Positions 1 to 8,317 of a DNA stretch of 20,214 bases are shown here, piece after piece. Both the position numbers and the translations under genes were made by a program. Position 1 is the stretch's first letter, and every line of letters begins with the position of its first letter. The stretch is from the NCBI GenBank assembly GCA_013214245.1, contig JABSQE010000104.1, forward strand, positions 1-20,214, read 5' to 3'. The notes beneath the pieces were generated by a model. That model was not told where the DNA came from and ran no database searches. It saw only the letters and a program-made list of their open reading frames with translations. Source of the stretch: Hyphomicrobiaceae bacterium (GTDB taxonomy: Bacteria; Pseudomonadota; Alphaproteobacteria; Rhizobiales; Hyphomicrobiaceae).

Positions 1-417
1 CTAAATGAAATGAGGCTCTCAGAGATAGAAATTGAGCGCGGCGATTTAAAAATTCGCGTTGCAGGCAAATTAAACCACATTGGTAACGCAGCTACTGGTC
101 AACCGTTTGTAGGCCTGCATGAGACAAAAGCACCACATCAACAAGAATTAGCAGAAGATAAAGGTGCAGATCTTCACTTGCATCCTGGTGCTGTCAAATC
201 ACCAATGGTGGGTACAGCTTACCTTTCACCAGAACCAGGCGCTTCAAGTTTTGTAGATGTCGGCTCAAAAGTATCGAAGGGCCAGACACTTCTCATAATA
301 GAAGCTATGAAAACTATGAACCACATCCCAGCACCAAAAGCCGGTGTAGTAAAAAAAGTACTTGTAGAAAACAAGCATCCTGTAGAGTTTGGAGAGCTAC
401 TACTCATAATTGAGTGA
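1..417 (+). CDS. accB: Biotin carboxyl carrier protein of acetyl-CoA carboxylase (5' end cut by window edge)
   Basis: AccB carries the biotin that shuttles carboxyl groups between biotin carboxylase and carboxyltransferase in the first step of fatty-acid synthesis (cytoplasm). The C-terminal biotinyl domain holds the biotin-attachment motif EAMKTMNHI, with the acceptor lysine encoded at 310-312. It also holds the 'thumb' insertion (TAYLSPEPGASSFVDVG) that marks the acetyl-CoA carboxylase version of this domain. The N-terminal part RLSEIEIERGDLKIRV matches the usual AccB helix. The first ATG in the window (10-12) is not the real start: the frame is open to base 1 (codons reading LNE before that Met), and family members have some 20 more residues upstream. 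The gene is therefore partial. accC follows 46 bp downstream, the usual accBC operon. Confidence 0.96.
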   Translation, partial: LNEMRLSEIEIERGDLKIRVAGKLNHIGNAATGQPFVGLHETKAPHQQELAEDKGADLHLHPGAVKSPMVGTAYLSPEPGASSFVDVGSKVSKGQTLLIIEAMKTMNHIPAPKAGVVKKVLVENKHPVEFGELLLIIE

Positions 418-463
418 TTTCTTAACAATTTATAAATTTTTCTTTCATCTGAGACAAAACTAC

Positions 464-1810
464 ATGTTTGACAAGGTTCTGATCGCAAATCGGGGTGAGA
501 TTGCCCTTCGTATACAACGAGCTTGCAAAGAGCTTGGTATTGCAACCGTTGCTGTACACTCTACAGCCGACGCAGATGCAATGCATGTTCGACTTGCAGA
601 TGAAAGTGTTTGTATCGGTCCACCTCCAGCCTCTGATAGTTATTTGAATATTCCAAGTTTACTAGTTGCTTGCGAAATCACCGGTGCAGATGCAATACAC
701 CCAGGTTATGGTTTCCTATCAGAAAACGCTAAATTCGCCGAGATTTTGGAGGATTACAATATTACATTCATTGGTCCAGAATCAAGGCATATTCGAGTAA
801 TGGGCGATAAAATCGCTGCAAAAAAAACTGCGAAACAACTCGGAATACCGGTTATACCTGGTTCAGAGAATGCTGTAGACACAGTACAGGAAGCGTTATC
901 TATTTCTAAAGAAATAGGTTTTCCTGTCTTGATTAAGGCAGCATCCGGTGGAGGAGGACGAGGAATGAAAGTTGCTCGTAACCCAGAAGAGTTATCATTG
1001 GCTTTATCAACTGCTCGCGCAGAAGCCAAGTCATCGTTTGGTGATGATAATGTATACATAGAAAAATTTCTCACTCAACCACGCCATATAGAGATACAAA
1101 TTTTTGGTGATGGGCGTGGTAACGCTATCCATCTAGGAGAACGTGACTGTTCTCTTCAGCGGCGTCACCAAAAGTTATTGGAGGAAGCTCCATCACCTGC
1201 ACTGAATGATGAAGCACGCGCAAAGATTGGTATAACTGTTGCCGAAGCCATGCGAAAATTGCGCTATCGTGGTGCAGGCACTGTTGAATTTCTATATGAA
1301 AATTCAAATTTCTATTTCATAGAGATGAATACTCGTTTACAAGTTGAACATCCAATAACAGAAATGATTACAGGTGTTGATCTTGTCATAGAACAATTGC
1401 GCATTGCGGCAGGCGCAGAACTTAGCTTAAAGCAGGATGAATTGAAATTTATTGGACACGCAATAGAATGTCGAATTAACGCAGAGCACTCGCATACCTT
1501 CGCTCCTTCACCAGGCAAAATAACGTATTGGCATCCACCTGGCGGTTTAGGGGTACGCGTTGATTCGGGTGCTTATCAAGGCTATAATATACCACCATAT
1601 TATGATAGTTTGATAGGTAAATTGATAGTTCATGGACAAACTCGTAATGAGTGTCTAATGCGCTTACGACGTTGCCTATCTGAGTTTGTAATTGATGGTA
1701 TAAATACAACAATTCCTCTATTTTCTGAACTTGTAAAGCATCCGGACATCGTTAATGCTATGTACGATATTCACTGGATGGAAAACTATCTCAAGAATCA
1801 AAAACAATGA
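464..1810 (+). CDS. accC: Biotin carboxylase subunit of acetyl-CoA carboxylase
   Basis: This ATP-grasp enzyme carboxylates the biotin on AccB using bicarbonate and ATP. The start is placed at the ATG giving MFDKVLIANRGEIALRI, the canonical AccC N-terminus. It yields 448 residues against 449 in E. coli. An in-frame TTG at 410 would add 18 residues not found in the family. Visible landmarks are Lys158 followed by the glycine-rich ATP loop (ASGGGGRGMKVA, about 160-171), the GERDCSLQRRHQK segment, and the active-site strand EMNTRLQVEHP with Glu287, Asn289 and Arg291. These correspond to E. coli E288, N290 and R292. There is no obvious Shine-Dalgarno, so translation may be coupled to accB. The gene looks intact and functional. 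A long degraded spacer follows. Confidence 0.98.
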   Translation: MFDKVLIANRGEIALRIQRACKELGIATVAVHSTADADAMHVRLADESVCIGPPPASDSYLNIPSLLVACEITGADAIHPGYGFLSENAKFAEILEDYNITFIGPESRHIRVMGDKIAAKKTAKQLGIPVIPGSENAVDTVQEALSISKEIGFPVLIKAASGGGGRGMKVARNPEELSLALSTARAEAKSSFGDDNVYIEKFLTQPRHIEIQIFGDGRGNAIHLGERDCSLQRRHQKLLEEAPSPALNDEARAKIGITVAEAMRKLRYRGAGTVEFLYENSNFYFIEMNTRLQVEHPITEMITGVDLVIEQLRIAAGAELSLKQDELKFIGHAIECRINAEHSHTFAPSPGKITYWHPPGGLGVRVDSGAYQGYNIPPYYDSLIGKLIVHGQTRNECLMRLRRCLSEFVIDGINTTIPLFSELVKHPDIVNAMYDIHWMENYLKNQKQ

Positions 1811-1860
1811 GAATCTTTGTATCTAAATTTATCACTTAATTAAATACAAACAAACTTACC

Positions 1861-1947
1861 ACTGACCTGAGCTTAATCAATGGCATTCTGGACTCTGATT
1901 CACGTGCGGTTTTCCCAGAGTTTATATCCCTAGATAAACAAAATTGA
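1861..1947 (+). pseudogene. Possible remnant of aat (leucyl/phenylalanyl-tRNA protein transferase)
   Basis: In many alphaproteobacteria aat follows accB-accC. Just downstream of accC one frame reads ILDSDSRAVFPEFISLDK and then a stop. This resembles the Aat motif in which Phe-Trp, Asp-Pro-x-x-Arg, Val/Ile, Phe/Leu-Pro follow in order. A neighbouring frame reads AFW immediately before it, as if a few bases had been lost. Further on, short stretches reading LICSEE (about 1996) and DVLGGK (about 2045) come in the order expected for the later 'ACAE' and 'LVGG' motifs, but with deletions between them. No start codon or intact frame remains. The call rests on synteny known for the clade plus a short motif match, so it is tentative. 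Confidence 0.3.
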
Positions 1948-2227
1948 CACACTTAAACTCACGCAAGCTTCAGTTAGCTCAAGATAAGTTCTTAATTTGC
2001 TCAGAGGAATTTTAAACATATACGGAACGGTGTTCTCTCTATTGATGTTTTAGGTGGTAAAATAAAAACAGTGTTATAATGATTGACACCCATAAAAGAA
2101 TACGAAACCTAAATTTAGTTGTAATTCACAAAAAGTGAATTGTCTGAGACCAAACATCTATTAGTTACTCCAAATAAAGTTTCACTTATATGATTTGCGA
2201 TCTTATTTCGCATAGTTTCCCTCATAT

Positions 2228-2234
2228 AGGAGGT
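2228..2234 (+). promoter_or_regulatory. Perfect Shine-Dalgarno AGGAGGT
   Basis: AGGAGGT lies 5 nt before the ATG at 2240. It is the best ribosome binding site seen anywhere in this window, stronger than those of the real genes, yet it serves only a 62-codon ORF in a spacer. Confidence 0.55.
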
Positions 2235-2239
2235 AAAAC

Positions 2240-2428
2240 ATGCCAAATCAAAAAGAAAAAACTCTTATTTACCAAGAAACGCGTAAAGTCTTAAAGAATT
2301 TCAATTTTACCAATAACTTTTATTTCAGTGGCTCCTTGATTTTAACAAATTATGTGAACATCTCATTTATTTTGCATATTAATTCTAATTTTAGACATGA
2401 TTTCAATACTAAATGCTTGACTGTGTAA
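2240..2428 (+). CDS. Unrecognised 62-residue ORF with strong ribosome binding site; small protein or gene-start fossil
   Basis: I do not recognise this product. The first 20 or so residues are polar and charged (MPNQKEKTLIYQETRKVLKN) and look like a plausible N-terminal helix. After that the sequence turns into Asn-, Phe- and Ile-rich text of the kind produced by translating AT-rich non-coding DNA. There is no clear signal peptide, although a weakly hydrophobic stretch lies around residues 28-47. The perfect SD at 2228-2234 is the main support. Two readings fit: a genuine small protein, or the preserved start of a longer gene whose body has decayed by frameshift, in keeping with the aat-like remnant just upstream. 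It has no operon partner: accC ends 430 bp before it and the AsmA-like gene begins 320 bp after. Confidence 0.3.
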   Translation: MPNQKEKTLIYQETRKVLKNFNFTNNFYFSGSLILTNYVNISFILHINSNFRHDFNTKCLTV

Positions 2429-2732
2429 AGAGAATTAATTCCGTTAAATATAAATAGCATCATCAATATAGAGGTTGCTAATTATAGAAAAATTATATAC
2501 AGCATCCTTGGCAATATAGTTCGTAGCGCAAAGTGTGTATGCTTAAATTATTTCCAGAATTGAGTATCGTTGAAGAATAGAATGTGATTTTTTACAGATA
2601 AATCTACAAAATTCTCAAATACTGATCTAAAAGTAATTATTCCGGTTACCACTAAGCTTATTTCATGTACGTTAGTGTCTAATTGGGATGTTATAACAGT
2701 ATTAATAGTGTTGCCAAAACACACTGATTTAT

Positions 2733-2742
2733 AGGAAGGGAG
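2733..2742 (+). promoter_or_regulatory. Ribosome binding site supporting the TTG start of the AsmA-like gene
   Basis: The purine-rich stretch AGGAAGGGAG ends 5 nt before the TTG at 2748. No comparable site precedes the next in-frame ATG (2790), so the rare TTG start is preferred. Confidence 0.6.
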
Positions 2743-2747
2743 TTGCG

Positions 2748-5700
2748 TTGACTAACGCAGTGAAACAATTTTGGCGGAAACAGAGTGTTATGGTTACAGC
2801 TGATAACCATAAACAACATAAGAGTTTCATTATCGGTCGGTTGCTTATTCTATCTGGAATATCCGTTCTACCAATTCTTCTACTTTTAGCAATCGCTATT
2901 GGTTTACTATATGTTCGTCTGTTAAACGGTGCTATTTCTTTAACTTTTCTAAAAAAACCAATCGAGAGAAGTATATCATCCGAACTACCTAATTTAAAAG
3001 TTAGCATCGGCCAGCCAGTGGTTGCTCTTAAAGATCATGGCTTTGAAATTCAGCTAAAAGATATAAGACTTGCAGATAAATCAGGTGAACCAGTTGCATT
3101 TGCACCGTTGGCTGCAGTTAAAATCAGTCCATGGGCTTTATTAGGAGGTGTAATTTCACCTTCTCAGATTATCTTAATCGAGCCTCGCTTGCTTGTTTTC
3201 TATACCTCAAACGATGGACTCTCGCTTGCAATCGAAGCAAGTCGAAGTGATGTCGGAATGGCAATCATTAAACCCGAAATAAAGGCAAATGCTCCTAACT
3301 CCATAGAGCGGCAAGAAACTTCACAAGTTACTAGCCATACATTTTCATATCCCGAATCTAAAGATCTTACAGATTTGGAACGTATTATAGCTAATTTATC
3401 TCCAATAATACGTCAGCAATCACTTGCTAAAGCACACCTGAACCGTATAAGTCTCAGAAAAGCAATGATTATTATCGACTACGAAGGAGATCGCACAGCT
3501 TTTGAAGTTCAAGCAGCAAATTTCAACTTAACGCATACAGATGTCCGGAGCGTTTTATCAGGTAATATAGCGTTTTACTCAAAACGAGGTATATGGCATT
3601 TAGGACTGCAAATTGAAGACACGAAAGAAAGTAATCGAGTTCACCTTTCGGTAGTTGTAAAAGATCTTTACCCTCAAGCAATAGCTGATGTGATACCAAA
3701 ATTGAAGGCTTTAGATCACCTTCAACTTCCGATTTCAGTTAGAGCGGACTATTTTTTTTCTCCTAAAGATAGAAGTTTAAATGGAATTTTGGAGATTGAA
3801 TTTGGAACTGGACAATTTCTGATACCAGCTCTTGGTAAAGAATCACTATTTCTAAATTCTGGCCGAGCTAGACTTGTATATAGTAATGAGCACGAATTCA
3901 TTAAACTAGAAACTGCCAATTTAAACTGGTCGCAAAGTAACATAACCCTGACTGGTGTTATAAGTTACAAGCTTATCGATTCGATAATACCTGCCTGGGA
4001 ATTTGAAATTCAGTCTGTCGATGGATATCTCTCAACTACTGGTGATAATGTATCTGTTGACTTAAAACGATTTGTGGCAATCGGGACATTGTTGCCGCAT
4101 CAGGGCATCATCAATCTTGATAAAACCTTAGTTGAGGCAGGCAGCGGAAAACTATCAATGAATGGTATTATACATATTGGTAGTTCGCCTAGATTTTCTA
4201 TTATCGGAAAATTTAGTCCCATGTCAGTGAAACATTTACTTGCATACTGGCCACAATACTTAAGTGTAGATTCCCGTAAATGGATAGTGAATAATATTCA
4301 CTCTGGAGAGTTACTTGAAGGAACATTTACTGCGCACCTAGGTGCTCCGGCAAGCAGCAATTCACAATATAAAAAAAACTATTCTGTGGTCATGTACGCT
4401 AAACTAGCTGATGTTCGTTTTAGAGTCAGTGACAAGCTTCCACTCATACACGCATCACAAGCTTACCTTAATTTCAAGGATGATCTATTTAGCGCACGCA
4501 TTCCTGAATGCGCACTTATATTGAGTAATAACCAATCTTTATTAATCTCGGGCTTAAATTTCGAAACAACAGACATTTTTGAGCCAGAAATAGATGGTAA
4601 CGCTACATTCAAAATTGAAGGAAGTGTTGAAGAAGCTCTTGAGCTAATTAGCAAGGTGCAAGGTAAAAGTTCCCCGACACTTGCCAATATAAAAAAACGA
4701 TTTTCCGGCAAATTAGAGGGTAATTTATCCATAATAGTACCTATACATCGCAATGAAGGATTGCCGCCTCCGAAAATTAAGGGGTATCTACATGTTTCTG
4801 ACGGACGTGCTGAAAATGTTTGGAAGACATTTAATATCAACGGCTCCAACATAACACTAAACTTAACCGAAAACGATATATTAGTAAGTGGTGATGTGTT
4901 GCTTAAGGGTATCCCAATTAATATTTATTGGCGCAAAGATCTGCGCACTATTAATAACGCATTACCTTTCACATTAGATGCGAGTTTTGATGATGCAGAT
5001 CGCAATGCTTTAGGACTACATGTTAATCATTTGATAAAGGGTCCAATTCAAGTTAGCGCAACAGTTCCGTCACTAAAAGCTGACTTAGACAGCTACCGCC
5101 AAAAGATTAATTTTAGGGTTGATCTGACAAGTGCCACTTTAAATATTGCAAGCTTATCATGGAAAAAACCGATAGGGCATAAGGCAATTGTAGATTTAAG
5201 CGTAACAACAAATAAAAGAGGAGAATGGAAATTATCTGATCTTAGGATTACCGGTGATAGAATTGCTGCTAGAGGGGAAGCGCTGGTTAATTCAAAAGGA
5301 GAGCTCTCTTCATTCAATATTGAAGACTTCACGATTGACATAATTACACGACTAAGGATTGAGGGTAAACTAAACAAAGATAATATATGGCGAGTTTCAG
5401 TTAGTGGAAAATCATTTGAGGGTCGAAATTTCTTGCGCGACCTATTTTCTCCTAAAAGCCCCAATGGTTACGTTTCTTCAACATCAGCACCTAATTTCGA
5501 CTTAAATGTTAAAATCGATAATGTTCTGGGCTATTGGGATACGTCGCTCAAAAATCTAAGTCTCAGGCTGTCAAAACGTGATGGAAAAATAACAAATTTA
5601 GCTGCATCCGGAAATTTTAAAAATGGAAGCGCATTGAAGGCTTCACTTAAACGAGACGACGAATCTCATCAAATAGTAATAGTTTCTAATGATTCAGGAC

Positions 5701-6359
5701 AGGCACTTAAACTTGTCGGATTTTATCCAAATGTCCGGAATGGCCAGCTTAGATCAATTATAGATATAGAAAGTAATAAATCAGGAACACGTAGGGGCAT
5801 TTTGACTGTGCGTCGATTTGGTGTTCTAGGCGATAAAATAGTAACTGAGGTCCTAAACCAAAGACAACAAACGCTAGCTAATAGTTCGGATCTTGAGCGC
5901 GAAATCATTGAGTTTGACTGGATGCAAGTTCCATTTGTTGTTGGAAGAGGCAGGTTTGTCTTAAGCGATGCTGAACTAAGAGGTCCACTTTTAGGTGTCA
6001 TGCTATGTGGCAAAGCAGATTTTACAAATCGACAAATTCAAGTGGCCGGAACTTATATACCCTTACAAGGGTTGAGTTCAGTAGTCAGTTCTATTCCCGG
6101 AATTGGTAATTTATTAGCTGGCACTAAAGGAGAGGGAGTTATTGGTATTAATTTTGAAGTCCTAGGCACATTGAAGCAGCCTCAAGTAATAATTAATCCT
6201 CTATCTGCCGTTACACCTGGTATATTTCGACAGTTATTTAAAGTTGCGTGTCCCGACACCCAATTCGCACATAGAGAAACAAGCGCTAATCATAAGCTCT
6301 CAAAGCGGCCTAAGATTGATAAAAGTTGGGCGTCCAAAACATTCAAATCTGAAGACTAG
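2748..6359 (+). CDS. AsmA/YhdP-like large envelope protein (DUF3971 / AsmA-like C-terminal type)
   Basis: A 1203-residue protein with one N-terminal membrane anchor (about residues 33-57, LILSGISVLPILLLLAIAIG) and a very long periplasmic region rich in beta-type segments. The motif after the anchor (SLTFLKKPIERSISSELPN, then ISPWALLGGVISPSQIILIEPRLLVF) fits the YhdP/AsmA superfamily. So does the C-terminus, where repeated 'VAGTYIPL..LSSVVSSIPGIGNLL' and 'INPLSAVTPGIFRQLF' elements are typical of AsmA-like C-terminal domains. Members span the envelope and are linked to phospholipid transport to the outer membrane; the precise role in alphaproteobacteria is less certain. The length is normal for the family and the frame is intact despite 8-base A and T runs (4371-4378, 3752-3759). 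The start is TTG, backed by a good ribosome binding site. gpmI follows after 79 bp. Confidence 0.85.
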   Translation: MTNAVKQFWRKQSVMVTADNHKQHKSFIIGRLLILSGISVLPILLLLAIAIGLLYVRLLNGAISLTFLKKPIERSISSELPNLKVSIGQPVVALKDHGFEIQLKDIRLADKSGEPVAFAPLAAVKISPWALLGGVISPSQIILIEPRLLVFYTSNDGLSLAIEASRSDVGMAIIKPEIKANAPNSIERQETSQVTSHTFSYPESKDLTDLERIIANLSPIIRQQSLAKAHLNRISLRKAMIIIDYEGDRTAFEVQAANFNLTHTDVRSVLSGNIAFYSKRGIWHLGLQIEDTKESNRVHLSVVVKDLYPQAIADVIPKLKALDHLQLPISVRADYFFSPKDRSLNGILEIEFGTGQFLIPALGKESLFLNSGRARLVYSNEHEFIKLETANLNWSQSNITLTGVISYKLIDSIIPAWEFEIQSVDGYLSTTGDNVSVDLKRFVAIGTLLPHQGIINLDKTLVEAGSGKLSMNGIIHIGSSPRFSIIGKFSPMSVKHLLAYWPQYLSVDSRKWIVNNIHSGELLEGTFTAHLGAPASSNSQYKKNYSVVMYAKLADVRFRVSDKLPLIHASQAYLNFKDDLFSARIPECALILSNNQSLLISGLNFETTDIFEPEIDGNATFKIEGSVEEALELISKVQGKSSPTLANIKKRFSGKLEGNLSIIVPIHRNEGLPPPKIKGYLHVSDGRAENVWKTFNINGSNITLNLTENDILVSGDVLLKGIPINIYWRKDLRTINNALPFTLDASFDDADRNALGLHVNHLIKGPIQVSATVPSLKADLDSYRQKINFRVDLTSATLNIASLSWKKPIGHKAIVDLSVTTNKRGEWKLSDLRITGDRIAARGEALVNSKGELSSFNIEDFTIDIITRLRIEGKLNKDNIWRVSVSGKSFEGRNFLRDLFSPKSPNGYVSSTSAPNFDLNVKIDNVLGYWDTSLKNLSLRLSKRDGKITNLAASGNFKNGSALKASLKRDDESHQIVIVSNDSGQALKLVGFYPNVRNGQLRSIIDIESNKSGTRRGILTVRRFGVLGDKIVTEVLNQRQQTLANSSDLEREIIEFDWMQVPFVVGRGRFVLSDAELRGPLLGVMLCGKADFTNRQIQVAGTYIPLQGLSSVVSSIPGIGNLLAGTKGEGVIGINFEVLGTLKQPQVIINPLSAVTPGIFRQLFKVACPDTQFAHRETSANHKLSKRPKIDKSWASKTFKSED

Positions 6360-6438
6360 CTGCTACTAAGTAACAAGTTGAACTTATAATTAAAATGAAC
6401 AAATTTATCATCAATATACACAACATTACTGCCTTGAC

Positions 6439-7998
6439 ATGCTTTCTAGAAAAAAAAAAATAAATAGTAACGGACCTGTAATTCTCTGCATTTTAGACGG
6501 TTGGGGACTGCGAACTGAACGCACAGACAACGCAATTGCTCTTGCATCAATGCCAAACTGGAATCGTATCACAAAAAATTGGCCTACAGCACAGCTAAAA
6601 TGTAGCGGTGAAAGCGTTGGGCCTCCAGATGGCCAAATGGGAAATTCTGAAGTCGGTCATCTAAATTTAGGTGCGGGACGTGTTGTCTGGCAAGATTTAC
6701 CTCGTATTAACAAAGCGATTGAAGATGGAAGCCTTGCTGACTCTGATGATCTTAAAGATTTTATCAACTCATTAATAACAACAGACGGCACCTGTCATCT
6801 TATTGGAATGATTTCTCCTGGTGGGATTCACGCCCATCAGGATCATGTTGTAGCTCTAGCACAGATTGTAGCTGCTTCCGGAGTACCAGTTTGTATTCAT
6901 GCAATTACTGACGGACGAGATACATCACCTAAAAGTGCTTTGGACCACATAAAACGACTAGAAAAAGCAGTTTCTGAGACTAGCAACGTGTCAATAAGCT
7001 CTATCTGTGGGCGTTATTTTGCCATGGATCGTGACAATAGATGGGAACGAGTACAGCGTGCTTACAACCTTATAGTTTCGGGCTATGGAGAAATTTTTTT
7101 AAATGTATACGATGCCATTAAGTCTTCGTATGTTAACGGTATTACAGACGAGTTTATCAACCCGGCTCGCCATATCAATTACAAGGGTATAAAAAATACT
7201 GATGGACTTCTATGCGCGAACTTCCGGACTGATCGTGTTCGTGAATTGCTAAGTGCTATCTTGGAACCTGAATTTGATAATTTTACACGCAATAATCATA
7301 TATCTTTAACCGCTGCGTTAGGTATGGTTACTTATTCGAAAGAGCTCTCCTTACGATGCAAGTCAATATTTCCCAATAAGAGAATTACCAATACTCTGGG
7401 AGAGATGGTTGCAGCTGCAGGTCTTACGCAGCTACGGGCTGCAGAGACAGAGAAATACCCACACATCACATACTTTTTTAATGGTGGTATAGAGCCCCCT
7501 AATATAGGAGAAGAACGTCTTCTTGTACCATCTCCCAAGGTTAAAACCTACGATTTACGCCCGGAAATGTCTGCAAAAGAATTAACAAAGAAGCTTATAA
7601 AACAAATAGTATCTAACAAATTCGACTTTATTGTTATTAATTATGCTAATGGTGATATGGTTGGTCATACAGGAGATCTAGATGCAACTATCAAAGCAGT
7701 TGAATGCGTCGATTCATGTCTTGGTCAACTAGAAAAAGTTATATGCGAATGCAAAGGCACCATGGTTGTTGTTGCAGATCACGGTAACTGTGAAACAATG
7801 TATGATTATAAAAAAGGTACTCCGCATACTGCACACACTCTTAATCCTGTGCCTATAATTCTAGTTAATTATAAAATCACTACTGTAAAAATGCAAAACG
7901 GTCTTTTAGCTGATGTAGCCCCAACAATCCTGCAGCTTCTAGGGCTAAAAGAACCTAATGAAATGACAGGAAAATCTCTAATTCAACATATTTTCTGA
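6439..7998 (+). CDS. gpmI: 2,3-bisphosphoglycerate-independent phosphoglycerate mutase
   Basis: This glycolytic enzyme interconverts 3- and 2-phosphoglycerate using two Mn ions and a phosphoserine intermediate. All landmarks of the cofactor-independent class are present: the metal aspartate in ILDGWG (Asp20), the catalytic serine in GNSEVGHLNLGAGR (Ser70), HAHQDHV, TDGRDTSPKSAL and GRYFAMDRDNRWERV. The later ones are NFRTDRVREL, then the second metal site NYANGDMVGHTGDLDA, VADHGNCETM and GTPHTAHT. At 519 residues it is the usual size. No clear Shine-Dalgarno is visible before the ATG. An 11-A tract lies in codons 4-8 (see separate entry). In many alphaproteobacteria gpmI is followed by an envC-like peptidase activator and ctpA; neither is present here. 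Confidence 0.98.
   Translation: MLSRKKKINSNGPVILCILDGWGLRTERTDNAIALASMPNWNRITKNWPTAQLKCSGESVGPPDGQMGNSEVGHLNLGAGRVVWQDLPRINKAIEDGSLADSDDLKDFINSLITTDGTCHLIGMISPGGIHAHQDHVVALAQIVAASGVPVCIHAITDGRDTSPKSALDHIKRLEKAVSETSNVSISSICGRYFAMDRDNRWERVQRAYNLIVSGYGEIFLNVYDAIKSSYVNGITDEFINPARHINYKGIKNTDGLLCANFRTDRVRELLSAILEPEFDNFTRNNHISLTAALGMVTYSKELSLRCKSIFPNKRITNTLGEMVAAAGLTQLRAAETEKYPHITYFFNGGIEPPNIGEERLLVPSPKVKTYDLRPEMSAKELTKKLIKQIVSNKFDFIVINYANGDMVGHTGDLDATIKAVECVDSCLGQLEKVICECKGTMVVVADHGNCETMYDYKKGTPHTAHTLNPVPIILVNYKITTVKMQNGLLADVAPTILQLLGLKEPNEMTGKSLIQHIF
6450..6460 (+). repeat. Homopolymer of 11 A inside the first codons of gpmI
   Basis: Eleven consecutive A residues span codons 4-8 of gpmI (Arg-Lys-Lys-Lys-Ile). 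A gain or loss of one A, in DNA or by RNA polymerase slippage, would shift the frame almost at the start of the enzyme. The frame as given is intact. Confidence 0.9.
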
Positions 7999-8317
7999 TC
8001 GACCTCTTCAAACACACATCAGATGAATTATAGAAGACTAAATCTCTCTGCGTGACTAAAATTGAAATATCAAATTTTATATCTTAAACCTGAAAAAAAC
8101 TATGTGGACATTTCTTTCTGTTATCCTTTATTTGTATTGCTAAGCTTATAACAACTTATACTGCAACTCCATAAAATCCTTAGCTCCCAAAGTTCTTCTA
8201 ACAAGATTTTCCTTTATGTATATGATAAACATCTTAATGCAATACAGGCAATTATTTTATATGAACTTAACTAAAAGCTTAAATAGAAATACCTACAGAA
8301 CGAAAGATCCAATCATA
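7999..8317. other. Spacer between gpmI and leuB, nothing recognised
   Basis: About 320 bases of AT-rich sequence. A 6-bp inverted repeat (TCTGAT 7994-7999 / ATCAGA 8018-8023) overlaps the end of gpmI but lacks a T-run. A TATACT box at 8157-8162 with TTGTAT 19 bp upstream could be a weak promoter for leuB. An ATG at about 8102 opens a 13-codon hydrophobic stretch that then stops; it is too short to call. Confidence 0.6.

Larger units (their letters stand above)
1811..2747. other. Long AT-rich spacer between accC and the AsmA-like gene
   Basis: This is 937 bases with no convincing intact gene. It contains a possible aat remnant (about 1861-1947) and a 62-codon ORF with a perfect Shine-Dalgarno (2228-2428). 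A small inverted repeat lies at 2123-2141, with 7-bp arms AATTCAC/GTGAATT around a 5-nt A loop. No T-run follows, so it is not a typical terminator. The last 300 bases before the AsmA-like gene show no recognisable coding or RNA motif beyond that gene's ribosome binding site. Confidence 0.7.

Noticed and set aside
410..463. N-terminal extension of accC from a TTG at 410 overlapping accB
   Set aside because: The 18 extra residues have no counterpart in AccC proteins; MFDKVLIANRGEIALRI at 464 is the canonical start.
8216..8317. 34-codon upstream extension of leuB
   Set aside because: The family N-terminus MTYNIILFPGDGIGPEV begins at 8318, and the upstream text looks like translated AT-rich spacer.
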